From Verrucomicrobiota bacterium (GTDB lineage: Bacteria > Verrucomicrobiota > Verrucomicrobiia > Verrucomicrobiales > V1-33): a stretch of DNA of 41,077 nt. The stretch spans positions 1 through 41,077 of the forward strand of contig QQNF01000032.1 in the NCBI GenBank assembly GCA_003402705.1, given 5' to 3'. Shown in pieces: positions 14,589 through 23,894 of this stretch (the first letter of the stretch is position 1; every line of letters starts with the position of its first letter). Below the pieces are notes generated by a model, which worked only from the letters and a program-made list of their open reading frames with translations, was not told the DNA's origin and did no database searches. The translations under genes were made by a program, and so were the position numbers.

Positions 14589-16360
14589 CCCCTCAACTCA
14601 TGGACCCCATACTTTCCCCGCACCAGCTTTCGCTCTACAACACCGGGCGGATGAGTCCGGATCGGGTCATCGCCGCATTCGCCGCACGGCGCCCGCAGCT
14701 TGACCGGATCTTGTCGGATCTGACGGCCGAGCCACCCGAGAGCCGTGCCCAACACCATCTCGTCGTCGGCCAGCGCGGCATGGGAAAGACCATGCTACTC
14801 GCCCGAATCGCTGCCAGTTTAACGAAAGACGACGCCTTCTCCGGCAGGTTTCTTCCGCTGGTTTTTGCGGAGGAACAGTATGCCGTGGACCGCCTCTCCA
14901 AGTTCTGGCTCAACTGCCTCGACTCCCTCGCCGACCTCCACGAAAACGCCAAAGATCGGGCCGCGGCTGCCGCCATTGATGAGGAGGTCGAGCGCATTAC
15001 CCGCGGTGCGGTCGCCCACGCGAAGAATGACCAGCCCTTCGCTGAGGAAACCCTATCCGTCTTCATTGCGGCCGCCGCGCGCACAGGCCGGCGGCCCGTC
15101 CTGCTTGTGGACAACCTCCAGATTGTCTTCGAACGCCTCAGCCAGGAGCAGCAGCACAGCCTGCGCGAAGTGCTCATGCGTCCCGGCTGTCCCATCCTCA
15201 TCGGTGCCAGCCCTTCACCGCCGCCCACCACCAGCGACTACGGCGCCGCCTTCTATGACCACTTCAAAGTCCACTACCTCCGCCCGCTGGAGGAGCAGGA
15301 AATGCGCGAGCTGCTCCTTCATCTCGCTGCCGCTGCCGGGCGCGACGACGTGCGCCAGCGCGTGGTCCAGCATCCCGCGCGCTTCAAAGTGCTCCGCCAA
15401 CTGACCGGCGGCAATCCCCGCACCACAGTCACTCTCTTCTTCCTGTATGCCGAGGACTTTGCCCCAAGCGTTTTCGGTGATCTGGAGGGCCTCCTTGATC
15501 GGGTCACGCCCCTCTACAAGGCCCGGCTTGAAGAACTCACCGACCAGCAGCAGGTCATCGTCAGTGCGGCTGCTGACCACTGGAATCCCGTCACGGCTGC
15601 AAAGCTAGCGAGACTGACCTCCCTCCCGGCCACCACCATCAGCGCCCAGCTCGACCGCCTTGAGAAAACCGGCGTCGTTGAGCGCGTGGAAGTCTTCCCC
15701 ACCGACGAACGCCGCGCCGACTACGGCACTACGACGCAAGGCTACCAGATTGCTGAACGATTCTTCAACGTCTGGTTTCTCTTCCGCAACGCCTCGCGCC
15801 GCCAGCGACGCGAGATTGAGTTCCTCATCCGCTTTCTCGAAACCTTCTACGAGCCCTCCGATCGCACCCGAATCGCGCGGTCGCTGGTGAACGAGGAGAG
15901 TATTTCCCCCGACCGCAACCTCCTCAGTCAGGCACTCGCCGACAGCCTCGAAGACCCGGAGCTTAAGACTTGGTCTGAGACGCAGGCGCTTCAAGAGGCG
16001 CTCTTTGCGGCTCACGAGGACAACTGGGGGCTTTGCGCTGGTGGTCTCCGCCGGGCGTTGGGCGTCGCTGCCACCCGCATTTCGGATAATCCATTTGATG
16101 ACTGGGTGAACGCGGCGGCGGTGCTGCTGGAGTTGAACTTCGGCGAGAAGCTGCTAAGCTTTCTCCGCGAAGAGCAGGCCGATGTGAAACTCATGCCATG
16201 GTATGAGGCAATTGCTGCGCACCATGCGGGCGACCGACGTTTTCTGCAGAACATTCCCGTCGAAGCGCGCGTTGCGGCGGAGAGGCTTTACGATGGGATC
16301 GACCGTCGCCGCACTGTGCTCCGGAACGCTTGTGCAAGGAATGAGATCCGCAGGTCGTGA
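14585..16360 (+). CDS. P-loop ATPase with winged-helix domain, second of a pair
   Basis: A 591-residue protein starting at ATG 14585, which overlaps the TGA of the first ATPase gene (ATGA). Walker A is GQRGMGKT (62-69). The Walker B strand is PVLLVDNLQ (D176, with Asn instead of Glu after it). A sensor strand CPILIGAS and TGGNPRT (274-280) follow. Residues ~318-395 form a MarR-like winged helix (TAAKLARLTSLPATTISAQL, DRLEKTGVVERV) leading into GYQIAERFFNVWFLFR, an element shared with STAND/archaeal-type ATPases. The last ~170 residues are helical and may be a TPR-like sensor. The gene is strongly C-rich on the + strand (C 30, G 11 in 15181-15240), opposite to nearly every other gene here, a sign of transfer or inversion. 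Function unknown. The second start at 14600 is possible. Confidence 0.9.
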   Translation: MTPQLMDPILSPHQLSLYNTGRMSPDRVIAAFAARRPQLDRILSDLTAEPPESRAQHHLVVGQRGMGKTMLLARIAASLTKDDAFSGRFLPLVFAEEQYAVDRLSKFWLNCLDSLADLHENAKDRAAAAAIDEEVERITRGAVAHAKNDQPFAEETLSVFIAAAARTGRRPVLLVDNLQIVFERLSQEQQHSLREVLMRPGCPILIGASPSPPPTTSDYGAAFYDHFKVHYLRPLEEQEMRELLLHLAAAAGRDDVRQRVVQHPARFKVLRQLTGGNPRTTVTLFFLYAEDFAPSVFGDLEGLLDRVTPLYKARLEELTDQQQVIVSAAADHWNPVTAAKLARLTSLPATTISAQLDRLEKTGVVERVEVFPTDERRADYGTTTQGYQIAERFFNVWFLFRNASRRQRREIEFLIRFLETFYEPSDRTRIARSLVNEESISPDRNLLSQALADSLEDPELKTWSETQALQEALFAAHEDNWGLCAGGLRRALGVAATRISDNPFDDWVNAAAVLLELNFGEKLLSFLREEQADVKLMPWYEAIAAHHAGDRRFLQNIPVEARVAAERLYDGIDRRRTVLRNACARNEIRRS

Positions 16361-16436
16361 CGATTGAAACCGCCTTATAAGATTATGAGCATTCGACGCA
16401 GATTGTTTCTGATATTGAGTCTATGGTTTGCACGTG

Positions 16437-18185
16437 TCAGGGTTTCTGGGTCCAGATGGTGGAGCCGTCTTTGATGGTTTGGGAGATGTGGATGTCTTTG
16501 ATGGTGGTGGGGGCGACGGAGAGGGGGTTTTTGTCGAGGATGACGAGGTCGGCGCGTTTGCCTTGTTCGAGGGAGCCTTTGGAGGATTCTTCGCCGTATT
16601 GTTCGGCGGCCCATGCGGTCATGGAGAGGAGGCCTTCGTATGGGGAGATGCGCTGATCTGGGCCGATGGGTTGGCCGGAGCGGGAGGTGCGGTTGACGGC
16701 GGAGTGGAGCATCATCATCTGGTCGAGCGGGGCGACGACGAAGTCGGTGTGGTTGGTGGGGCGGAGGCCGGCGTTGATGGCGTCGCGCATGGGGCTGATG
16801 TAGGCGGCTTGTTCGGGGCCGCGGTTGGTGATGTGGGCGTCGGCGAAGTAGAAGGTGTGGAGGGTGTAGAAGGAAGGGCGGACGCGGTACTGGACGAATT
16901 TAGGGATCTGGTCGCGGCGGATGAACTGGGTGTGGATGGTGGTGACGTTCCATGGTTTGGAGAAGTCTCCGGCGCGTGCGAGTTCGTAGGCGGAGAGGAA
17001 AGAGTCGATGGCGGCGTCGCCGTTGCAGTGGAGGATGAGGGGGACGTTGAGGTTGTAGACCTTTTTGACCATGTTGTTGACGAGCGGCTGGGGGAAGGCG
17101 GGTTCGCCGGACCAGTTCTGCTGGCCGCCGGGGCCGCCGGTGAGGTAGGGGGTGGAGAAGAAGGCGGTGCGGCCTTGAGGGGAGCCGTCGATGGTGATTT
17201 TGACGCCGCCGATTTTGAATTGGTTTTGGTAGGATCCCCATGTGGAGACGGGGAATTCGATGAGGACCTTGTCGAGGTCGGTGATGAAGGGGAAGGCGAC
17301 GACGTCGATGATGCTGGAGCCGGCGGCGGCGGCGCGCTGCATGAGCTGGAGCTGGGGGAGGTGGGTGGCTCCTTCCTGGGCGGTGGTGATGCCGGCTTTG
17401 GCGTAGAGGAGTTGACCGGCGCGGGAGGCTTCGATTTCCTGGGCGGGGGAGAGTTTCTCGTTTTTCTCGAAGATGGGGAGGAAGGCGGTTTCCATGATGA
17501 GGCCCCATGGTTCGTCGGAGCCATCTTTGCGGACGATGATGCCGCCGTCTGGGGTTTTGGTGGCGGCGCTGATGCCGTAGAGGTTGAGGGCGAGGCTATT
17601 GAGCACGGTGCCGTGCATGGAGACGTGGTCGATGCGGACGGGGTGGTCTGGGAAGGCGGCGTCGAGGTCGCCGCGGTTGAGGAGGCGGCCGTCGGGCATG
17701 ACGGAGTCGTCGTAGCCGTAGCCGGTGATGAGCTGGCCTTTGGGGATGGCGCGGTCGGAGGCGAACTGTTTGAGGGTGGCGATGATGGCGGGGACGTCTT
17801 TGGCTGGGCCGGAGGGTGGGGGGTAAAGCTGGCACTGATTGGCGACGGCGAGGGAGCTGATGTAGTGGCCGTGGCCGTCGATGAAGCCTGGGAGGAGGGT
17901 TTGGCCGGCGAGGTCGACGATGGTGGTTTCAGGGCCCTTGAGGTTGGCGGTGCCGGCGAGATTGCCGGTGTAGGAGATGAGGCCTTTGGTGACGGCGAGG
18001 GCTTCGACGGTGGCCGGGGTGGGTCCGGCCATGGTGAGGATGGTGCCGTGGTGGTAGATGGTGTCGGCGAACTGGGTGGCGGCTGGAGGGGTGGCGGGCG
18101 TGGCGGCGGAGGGGGGGGCGGCCGGTTTGCAGGAGGCGAGGAGGGCGCAGACGGGGAGGGCGAGGAGGACGCGGGAAGCGGTCAT
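16437..18185 (-). CDS. Lipoprotein amidohydrolase of the YtcJ-like family
   Basis: A 582-residue protein from the ATG at 18183-18185. The signal peptide ends in the lipobox LLASC (Cys 19), followed by a Pro/Ala linker. The catalytic domain is amidohydrolase family 3: metal-site LLPGFIDGHGHY, then VRIDHVSMHGTVLN, DGSPQGRTAFFSTPY, LHCNGDAAIDSFLSAY, TTIHTQFIRRDQI, TNHTDFVVAPLDQM and a C-terminal KRADLVILDKNPLSV. Members hydrolyse C-N bonds in varied small molecules; the substrate cannot be inferred. Lipid anchoring implies a periplasmic or surface location. The gene is convergent with the ATPase pair and diverges from cobA-hemD. The upstream open frame beyond 18185 is antisense to cobA-hemD and not real. 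Confidence 0.93.
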   Translation of the reverse strand: MTASRVLLALPVCALLASCKPAAPPSAATPATPPAATQFADTIYHHGTILTMAGPTPATVEALAVTKGLISYTGNLAGTANLKGPETTIVDLAGQTLLPGFIDGHGHYISSLAVANQCQLYPPPSGPAKDVPAIIATLKQFASDRAIPKGQLITGYGYDDSVMPDGRLLNRGDLDAAFPDHPVRIDHVSMHGTVLNSLALNLYGISAATKTPDGGIIVRKDGSDEPWGLIMETAFLPIFEKNEKLSPAQEIEASRAGQLLYAKAGITTAQEGATHLPQLQLMQRAAAAGSSIIDVVAFPFITDLDKVLIEFPVSTWGSYQNQFKIGGVKITIDGSPQGRTAFFSTPYLTGGPGGQQNWSGEPAFPQPLVNNMVKKVYNLNVPLILHCNGDAAIDSFLSAYELARAGDFSKPWNVTTIHTQFIRRDQIPKFVQYRVRPSFYTLHTFYFADAHITNRGPEQAAYISPMRDAINAGLRPTNHTDFVVAPLDQMMMLHSAVNRTSRSGQPIGPDQRISPYEGLLSMTAWAAEQYGEESSKGSLEQGKRADLVILDKNPLSVAPTTIKDIHISQTIKDGSTIWTQKP

Positions 18186-18350
18186 GGCGTTGGGCGGTTT
18201 GGGCGGAGCATGTGATGGGCGGGCGGATTTGTCAGCGGGAATTTTTCGGGTTTGGGGAGGCGGCGATGGGGTGGGAGGCGGGGAGGAAACTTGGGGATGG
18301 GGGCAGATTTCGGTTTTGACGGAGGGGAAACCGTTCATGAGGGGAGGTGC

Positions 18351-19880
18351 ATGTCGAAATTCACCCACGCCCCGCGGGGCATCTGCTATCTGGTTGGCGC
18401 TGGTCCGGGCGATCTTGGGCTGGTGACGCTGCGTGCGAAGGAGTGCATCAGCCGGGCGGATGTGATTGCGTATGATTATCTGGTGAATAAGGAAGTGCTG
18501 CAGTGGGCGCGGCCGGAGGCGGAGATCCTGTATGTGGGGAAGCAGGCGGACCAGCACACGCTGCCGCAGGATAAGATCAATGAGCTGCTGGTGAGCAAAG
18601 TGAAGGCGGGGAAAGTGGTGACGCGGCTGAAGGGCGGGGATCCGTACGTGTTTGGGCGCGGGGGTGAGGAGGCGGAGGAATTGCGGGAGGCCGGGTGTGC
18701 GTTTGAGGTGGTTCCGGGGATTTCGAGTACGATTGCGGGGCCGGCGAGTGCGGGGATCCCGGTGACGCACCGGGATTTCTGTTCGCAGCTGACGATATTC
18801 ACGGGTCATGAGGATCCGACGAAGGAGGAGAGTTCGCTGGATTTCCGGAAACTGGCGGAGGCGGACGGGACGAAGGTGATGCTGATGGGGGTGGGGCGGA
18901 TGGCGATTCTGGCGGGGAAGCTGGTGGATCATGGGGCGGATGCGGAGACTCCTGTGGCGTTGATCCGGTGGGCGTCGACGGGGCGGCAGCAGACGCTGGT
19001 GGGGACCCTGGGGACGATTGCGTCGCGGATTGAGGAGACTGGTTTCAAGCCGCCGGCGGTGTGTGTGATTGGCGGGGTGGTGAATCTGCGGGACCGGTTG
19101 AACTGGTTTGAGCAGCGGCCGTTGTTCGGGCATCGGATTGTGGTGACGCGGACCCGGCAGCAGGCTGGGGAGCTGACGCGGGAGTTGCGGGAGCTGGGGG
19201 CGGATGCGTATGAGATTCCGACGATCCGGACTGAGCCGCCGAGTGATCGGATGGCGTTCGGGCGATTGGTGCAGGACGCGCACCGATACGAGTGGATTAT
19301 TTTCACGAGTCCGAACGGGGTGCAGGCATTTTTCGAGATGTTCTACAAGCTGTACCGGGATGCGCGGGAGATTGGGGGGGCTCGATTGGTGGCGATTGGG
19401 CCGGGGACGGCGAAGAAGCTGGCGGAGTACCATCTGGCGGCGGATTTTGTGCCGGAGAAGGCGGTGGCGGAGACGCTGGTGGAGGAATTTGTGGAGTATG
19501 CGGGGAGTTTGGAGAACACGATGGTGTTGTGGGTGCGTGCGGAGGAGGTGAGGGATGTGGTGGCGGCGGCGCTGGCGAAGCAGGGGGCGATTGTGGATGA
19601 AGCGCTGGCGTACCGGACGGTGCCGGAGACGAGTGATCCGACGGGTGGCCAGGCGAGGTTCCGGGAGGAGGGAGCGGACGTGATTACCTTTGCGAGCGGG
19701 AGTGCGGTGGATAATTTCGTGAAGCTGGGGTTGCCGGTGGGCGAGGGGGTGAAGTTTGCGAGCATCGGGCCGGTGACGACGGCGGCGCTGCGGCGGCATG
19801 GGATGAAGGCGCACATTGAGGCGCGCCAGCATGACATTCCGGGGTTGATCGAGGCGATCCGGGAGCATTTCGGGCGATGA
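18351..19880 (+). CDS. cobA-hemD: Fused uroporphyrinogen-III C-methyltransferase / uroporphyrinogen-III synthase
   Basis: A 509-residue two-domain enzyme starting at ATG 18351 behind GGGGAGG. Residues ~10-250 are the SAM-dependent methyltransferase (SUMT), with VGAGPGD (15-21), TRLKGGDPYVFGRGGEE (91-107), VVPGISS and the GIPVTHRD segment. Residues ~260-505 are HemD-like (RIVVTRTRQQAGELTRELRE, WIIFTSPNGVQAFFE, ITFASGSAVDNF, ASIGPVTTAALRRHGMKAHI). The fusion would close the uroporphyrinogen III ring and then methylate it to precorrin-2, toward siroheme or cobalamin. HemD activity alone also serves haem. No other tetrapyrrole gene is next to it and no cobalamin riboswitch was seen in the 165 bases upstream. 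Confidence 0.96.
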   Translation: MSKFTHAPRGICYLVGAGPGDLGLVTLRAKECISRADVIAYDYLVNKEVLQWARPEAEILYVGKQADQHTLPQDKINELLVSKVKAGKVVTRLKGGDPYVFGRGGEEAEELREAGCAFEVVPGISSTIAGPASAGIPVTHRDFCSQLTIFTGHEDPTKEESSLDFRKLAEADGTKVMLMGVGRMAILAGKLVDHGADAETPVALIRWASTGRQQTLVGTLGTIASRIEETGFKPPAVCVIGGVVNLRDRLNWFEQRPLFGHRIVVTRTRQQAGELTRELRELGADAYEIPTIRTEPPSDRMAFGRLVQDAHRYEWIIFTSPNGVQAFFEMFYKLYRDAREIGGARLVAIGPGTAKKLAEYHLAADFVPEKAVAETLVEEFVEYAGSLENTMVLWVRAEEVRDVVAAALAKQGAIVDEALAYRTVPETSDPTGGQARFREEGADVITFASGSAVDNFVKLGLPVGEGVKFASIGPVTTAALRRHGMKAHIEARQHDIPGLIEAIREHFGR

Positions 19881-20040
19881 GCGTGGAGGGGCCGGGCGGG
19901 CTGGGACGGAGTGGCGCGGATGCGGGTCGGATCGGCGCTGGGGGAAAGAGTGTGCAGGAAACTTTTCCCTGCGGCGATGGCGGACGTAAGTCTTCAAGGC
20001 CGGGTTGCAATGCAGCGGCGGCGCTTTTATCGGTGCCGCG

Positions 20041-20080
20041 ACTGAATCTTCAGCCTGTGGCCCGCGTCCTGCGATTCAGT
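20041..20080 (+). promoter_or_regulatory. Inverted repeat in the clpC leader
   Basis: ACTGAATC (20041-20048) and GATTCAGT (20073-20080) are exact complements separated by 24 bases, ending 20 bases before the clpC ATG. They would form a hairpin in the mRNA leader. A weak promoter candidate, TTGCAA-17-TATCGG, lies just before it at 20005-20033. No Shine-Dalgarno sequence is visible before the ATG, and no CIRCE or CtsR-like box was found. Confidence 0.4.
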
Positions 20081-20100
20081 AGATCACATTTGTTTCAACG

Positions 20101-22629
20101 ATGAACAACTTCACTCCCAGAGCCCAGCAGGTCCTAGCCCTTGCCCGCAAGGAGGCGGACCGCTTCAATCACAACTATGTGGGGACTGAGCATCTTCTGC
20201 TCGGCCTCATCAAGCTGGGGCAGGGTGTTGCTGTCAACGTGCTGCAGAAGCTGGGGTTGGATCTTGAGACGGTACGGATGGAAGTGGAGAAGCAGGTGGG
20301 GAGCGGGCAGGAGCAGAAGATGGTGGGGAACATTCCGTACACGCCGCGGGTGAAGAAAGTGCTGGCGCTGGCGAGCAAGGAGGCGCGTGCGCTGAATCAC
20401 AGTTATGTGGGGACGGAGCACATCCTGCTGGGATTGCTGCGTGAGGGTGAGGGTGTGGCGGCGCAGGTGCTGAAGAGCCTTGAGGTGGACATTGAGCGGA
20501 CGCGGAACGAGATTCTGAAGGAACTGGATCCGAATTTCACGCCTCAGGAAGGCGAGACGGAAGACGAAGGATTCCAGGAATCCGGTGGTGCGCCTGAGCC
20601 GCGGAGCAAGAGTGGCGGGAAGGAAGGGAAGACGCCTGCGTTGAAGGCGTTTGGGCGAGATTTGACGGAGATTGCGTCGAAGGGGGAGATGGATCCGGTG
20701 ATTGGGCGTGCGGATGAGATTGAGCGGGTGATTCAGATCCTGTGCCGCAGGACGAAGAACAATCCTGTGCTGATTGGTGAGGCTGGGGTGGGCAAGACGG
20801 CGATTGTGGAGGGACTGGCGCAGGAGATTGTGGTTGGGAACGTGCCTGAGATCCTGCGGGACAAGAAAGTGATCACGCTGGACCTTGCGCTGATGGTGGC
20901 GGGGACGAAGTACCGCGGTCAGTTTGAGGAGCGGATCAAGGCGGTGATGGATGAGATCCGGCGGAACAAGAACGTGATTCTGTTCATTGACGAACTGCAC
21001 ACGATTGTGGGTGCGGGGTCGGCGGAAGGGGCGATGGATGCGAGCAACATCATCAAGCCTGCGCTGAGCCGTGGGGAGTTGCAGTGTGTTGGGGCGACGA
21101 CGCTGAACGAGTACCGCAAGTACATCGAGAAGGATGCGGCGCTGGAGCGTCGGTTTCAGACGGTGAAGGTGGAGGAACCGAGCGAGGACGACGCGATTCT
21201 GATTCTGATGGGGATCAAGCCGAAGTATGAGACCCACCACAAGGCGGTGTATACGGATGAGGCGATTGTGCAGTCGGTGAAGCTGTCGTCGCGTTATCTG
21301 ACGGGACGGTTCCTGCCTGACAAGGCGATCGACATCATGGACGAGGCCGGGGCCCGGGCGCGGATTGGGGCGATGACGAGGCCGCCTGAGTTCAAGCAGA
21401 TCGAGGCGGAGATCGAGCGGATCCGGAATGAGAAGGAAGGCGCGATCAAGGATCAGGATTTCGAGAAGGCTGCGGCGCTGCGCGACGGCGAGCGCAATGC
21501 GCGGAAGAATCTGGAGACCCTGATGGAGACCTGGAGGACGGGGAATGAGGAGAAGCGGGTGACGGTGGGGATTGAGGAGATCATGTCTGTGGTGAGCAAG
21601 TGGACTGGGGTGCCGCTGAACCGGATGGAGCAGAAGGAGACGCAGAAGCTGCTGAAGATGGATCAGGAGCTGAAGGGCAAGGTGATTGGTCAGGATCACG
21701 CGGTGGTGGCGATTTCGAAGGCGCTGCGGCGGAGCCGTGCGGATTTGAAGGATCCGCGGCGGCCGATCGGGTCGTTCCTGTTCCTCGGGCCGACGGGTGT
21801 CGGGAAGACGTTCCTTGCGCGGAACCTAGCGGAGTTCATGTTCGGGGATGGCGATGCGCTGATTCAGATCGACATGTCCGAGTACATGGAGAAGTTCACG
21901 GCGAGCCGGCTGATCGGGAGTCCTCCTGGGTATGTGGGTTATGAAGAGGGCGGACAGTTGAGTGAGGCGGTGCGTCGTCGGCCGTACAGTGTGGTGCTGT
22001 TTGATGAAGTGGAGAAGGCGCACCCTGACGTGATGCATCTGCTGCTGCAGATTCTGGAGGAGGGGACGATCACGGACAGTTTTGGTCGCAAGGTGGACTT
22101 CCGGAACACGATCATCATCCTGACATCGAATGTGGGAGCGGAGCTGATCAAGAAGCAGAACGTGATGGGCTTTGGTGCGATTGGCACTGGGGCGCACGAC
22201 TATGATTCGATGAAGGAGAAGATCACGGAGCAGGCGAAGCGGCATTTCAAGCCAGAGTTCCTGAACCGACTGGATGATCTGATTGTGTTCCACATGCTGG
22301 AGAAAGTGGATCTGGTCCGGATTGTGGATCTGGAGATTGCGAAGGTGCTGAAGCGGGTGCGCGACAAGCACATTCATGTGGAGCTGGATGAGACGGCGAA
22401 GGAGTTTCTGATTGCGGAGGGTTATGATCCTCAGTACGGGGCGCGTCCGATGCGCCGGGCGGTGGAGCGTCATTTGGAGGATCCGTTTGCGGAGCATCTG
22501 CTGCGCGGGGATGTGAAGGAAGGCGACACGGTGAAGGTGACTCGGCGCGAGGGTGAGAAGGCGCTGAAGTTCAGCATTGAGGAGCAGGCACCGCCTGCGG
22601 AGGGGGAGACGGCGGCGGTGGAGGGCTGA
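20101..22629 (+). CDS. clpC: ATP-dependent Clp protease ATPase subunit ClpC
   Basis: An 842-residue Hsp100 unfoldase. Two Clp N repeats occupy residues ~1-145 (both with NHx[11 protein letters not shown]). The first AAA module has Walker A GEAGVGKT (226-233) and Walker B VILFIDE (292-298). A UVR-type coiled segment lies near 435-465 ([15 protein letters not shown]), as in ClpC rather than ClpA or ClpB. The second AAA module has GPTGVGKT (563-570), [14 protein letters not shown] and the sensor [10 protein letters not shown]. The C-terminal domain ([20 protein letters not shown]) is complete. ClpC unfolds substrates for ClpP. clpP and mcsB are not adjacent. The gene appears monocistronic, with a leader hairpin upstream and a GC-rich hairpin downstream. 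Confidence 0.98.
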   Translation: MNNFTPRAQQVLALARKEADRFNHNYVGTEHLLLGLIKLGQGVAVNVLQKLGLDLETVRMEVEKQVGSGQEQKMVGNIPYTPRVKKVLALASKEARALNHSYVGTEHILLGLLREGEGVAAQVLKSLEVDIERTRNEILKELDPNFTPQEGETEDEGFQESGGAPEPRSKSGGKEGKTPALKAFGRDLTEIASKGEMDPVIGRADEIERVIQILCRRTKNNPVLIGEAGVGKTAIVEGLAQEIVVGNVPEILRDKKVITLDLALMVAGTKYRGQFEERIKAVMDEIRRNKNVILFIDELHTIVGAGSAEGAMDASNIIKPALSRGELQCVGATTLNEYRKYIEKDAALERRFQTVKVEEPSEDDAILILMGIKPKYETHHKAVYTDEAIVQSVKLSSRYLTGRFLPDKAIDIMDEAGARARIGAMTRPPEFKQIEAEIERIRNEKEGAIKDQDFEKAAALRDGERNARKNLETLMETWRTGNEEKRVTVGIEEIMSVVSKWTGVPLNRMEQKETQKLLKMDQELKGKVIGQDHAVVAISKALRRSRADLKDPRRPIGSFLFLGPTGVGKTFLARNLAEFMFGDGDALIQIDMSEYMEKFTASRLIGSPPGYVGYEEGGQLSEAVRRRPYSVVLFDEVEKAHPDVMHLLLQILEEGTITDSFGRKVDFRNTIIILTSNVGAELIKKQNVMGFGAIGTGAHDYDSMKEKITEQAKRHFKPEFLNRLDDLIVFHMLEKVDLVRIVDLEIAKVLKRVRDKHIHVELDETAKEFLIAEGYDPQYGARPMRRAVERHLEDPFAEHLLRGDVKEGDTVKVTRREGEKALKFSIEEQAPPAEGETAAVEG

Positions 22630-22655
22630 GAGGGGAGCTGCTGGAAAGGCTTGCT

Positions 22656-22698
22656 GCGCCCGCGACTGCCGAGAGGTGGTGGCGGGCGCGGTGTTTTC
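22656..22698 (+). terminator. Possible terminator after clpC
   Basis: GCGCCCGC (22656-22663) pairs with GCGGGCGC (22682-22689), an all-GC 8-bp stem with an 18-base loop, followed by GGTGTTTTCGG. The T run is only four long and begins a few bases after the stem, so termination may be inefficient. Confidence 0.35.
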
Positions 22699-22766
22699 GG
22701 GGGGGCGGGTTGATGGGGAGCGGGCACGCGCTTGCAAAGCGGTTGGGGGGCCGTCATGGCGGAGGG

Positions 22767-23864
22767 ATGCTGACAACACTGGTGGCCCTTGGGGCGAAAT
22801 CGTATCAGGTAGTGACGGGGCGAGGCCTGCTAGGGGAGTGCGGGGAGCGGGCGCGGGCGATGTTTCCGGGGTCGGGTCGGTGCGTGGTGATTACGGATGC
22901 GAATGTGGGGCCGCTGTATGCGGGGCGGGTGGTGGCGTCGCTGGCGGGTGCTGGGATTGAGGCGGAAGTGATCACGGTGCCGGCGGGGGAGCCGTCTAAG
23001 TCGTTTGGGATTTTGGAGACGGTGACGCGGGCGATGATTCGTGCGGGATTGGACCGGAAGGCGTTTGCGGTGGCGCTGGGAGGCGGGGTGATTGGAGATC
23101 TGGCGGGGTTTGCGGCGTCGGTGTTTTTCCGGGGGATACCGGTGGTGCAGATTCCGACGACGATTGTGTCGGTGGTGGACAGTTCGGTGGGAGGGAAGAC
23201 GGGGATCAACACGGCGGAGGGGAAGAACCTGATCGGGACCTTTCATCAGCCGCGGCTGGTGCTGATTGATCCGGAGACGCTAGGGTCGCTGCCGGACCGG
23301 GAGTACCGTGAGGGATTTGCGGAAGTGATCAAGCATGCGGCGATCCGGGATGCGGCGATGCTGGACGAGCTGGAGGTCCTGGCGGGGGAGACCGGGCGGG
23401 ACGGGCTGGAGGCGTTGATTGCGCGGAATGTGGCGATCAAGGCGGCGATTGTTAGTGAGGATGAGTTTGAGACGAAGGGATTACGGGCGTTATTGAATTT
23501 CGGGCACACGATCGGTCACGGGATTGAGGCGAGTGCGGGGTACGGGGAGATGCTGCACGGGGAAGCGATCAGTCTGGGGATTCGTGCGGCGCTGCGTTTG
23601 TCGGAGGAGTTTGCGGGATTGGATCCGGCGGTGACGCGGCGGCTGGTGCGGCTGCTGGGGATGTGGCGGTTGCCGTTAGTGCTGCCTGAGACGATCGGGA
23701 CGGCGGTGGTGCTGGAGAAGATGGGTCGGGACAAGAAGTTCGACCATGGGCGGCTGAAGTTTGTGCTGTTGAGGGCGGCGGGGGATGCGTTTGTGAGTGG
23801 GGGGGTGACGGCGGCGGCGGCGGAGCGTGCGATTGAGGGGCTGAGGGAAGCGCCGGGGGAGTGA
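22767..23864 (+). CDS. aroB: 3-dehydroquinate synthase
   Basis: A 365-residue enzyme, usual length for AroB. It converts DAHP to 3-dehydroquinate, the second step of the shikimate pathway, using NAD and a divalent metal. Signatures: VPAGEPSKSF, the glycine-rich GGGVIGDLAGFAASVFFRGI, PTTIVSVVDSSVGGKTGIN, AEVIKHAAI, and the metal histidines in NFGHTIGHGIE and MLHGEAISLG. The ATG at 22767 after GGAGGG fits the family start. Upstream in-frame starts at 22710 (TTG) and 22713 would add about 18 unconserved residues. Convergent with the small membrane protein gene downstream. Confidence 0.97.
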   Translation: MLTTLVALGAKSYQVVTGRGLLGECGERARAMFPGSGRCVVITDANVGPLYAGRVVASLAGAGIEAEVITVPAGEPSKSFGILETVTRAMIRAGLDRKAFAVALGGGVIGDLAGFAASVFFRGIPVVQIPTTIVSVVDSSVGGKTGINTAEGKNLIGTFHQPRLVLIDPETLGSLPDREYREGFAEVIKHAAIRDAAMLDELEVLAGETGRDGLEALIARNVAIKAAIVSEDEFETKGLRALLNFGHTIGHGIEASAGYGEMLHGEAISLGIRAALRLSEEFAGLDPAVTRRLVRLLGMWRLPLVLPETIGTAVVLEKMGRDKKFDHGRLKFVLLRAAGDAFVSGGVTAAAAERAIEGLREAPGE

Positions 23865-23894
23865 GAGTGTTAACGGTTAGGGGCTGTTGTCTAA

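Noticed and set aside
16428..18215. A 595-codon + strand frame antisense to the amidohydrolase gene
   Set aside because: Same codon-bias effect; its translation is low complexity and has no family features, while the minus strand has full amidohydrolase motifs and a lipobox.
18371..18382. Palindrome CCCCGCGGGG near the cobA-hemD start
   Set aside because: It lies in codons 6-10 of a conserved gene start and is expected at this GC content; not linked to the REP-like cluster.
18186..19997. Upstream extension of the amidohydrolase frame across cobA-hemD
   Set aside because: It lies antisense to a clear two-domain enzyme and is dominated by Arg, Pro and His. The lipoprotein signal at 18185 gives a proper start.
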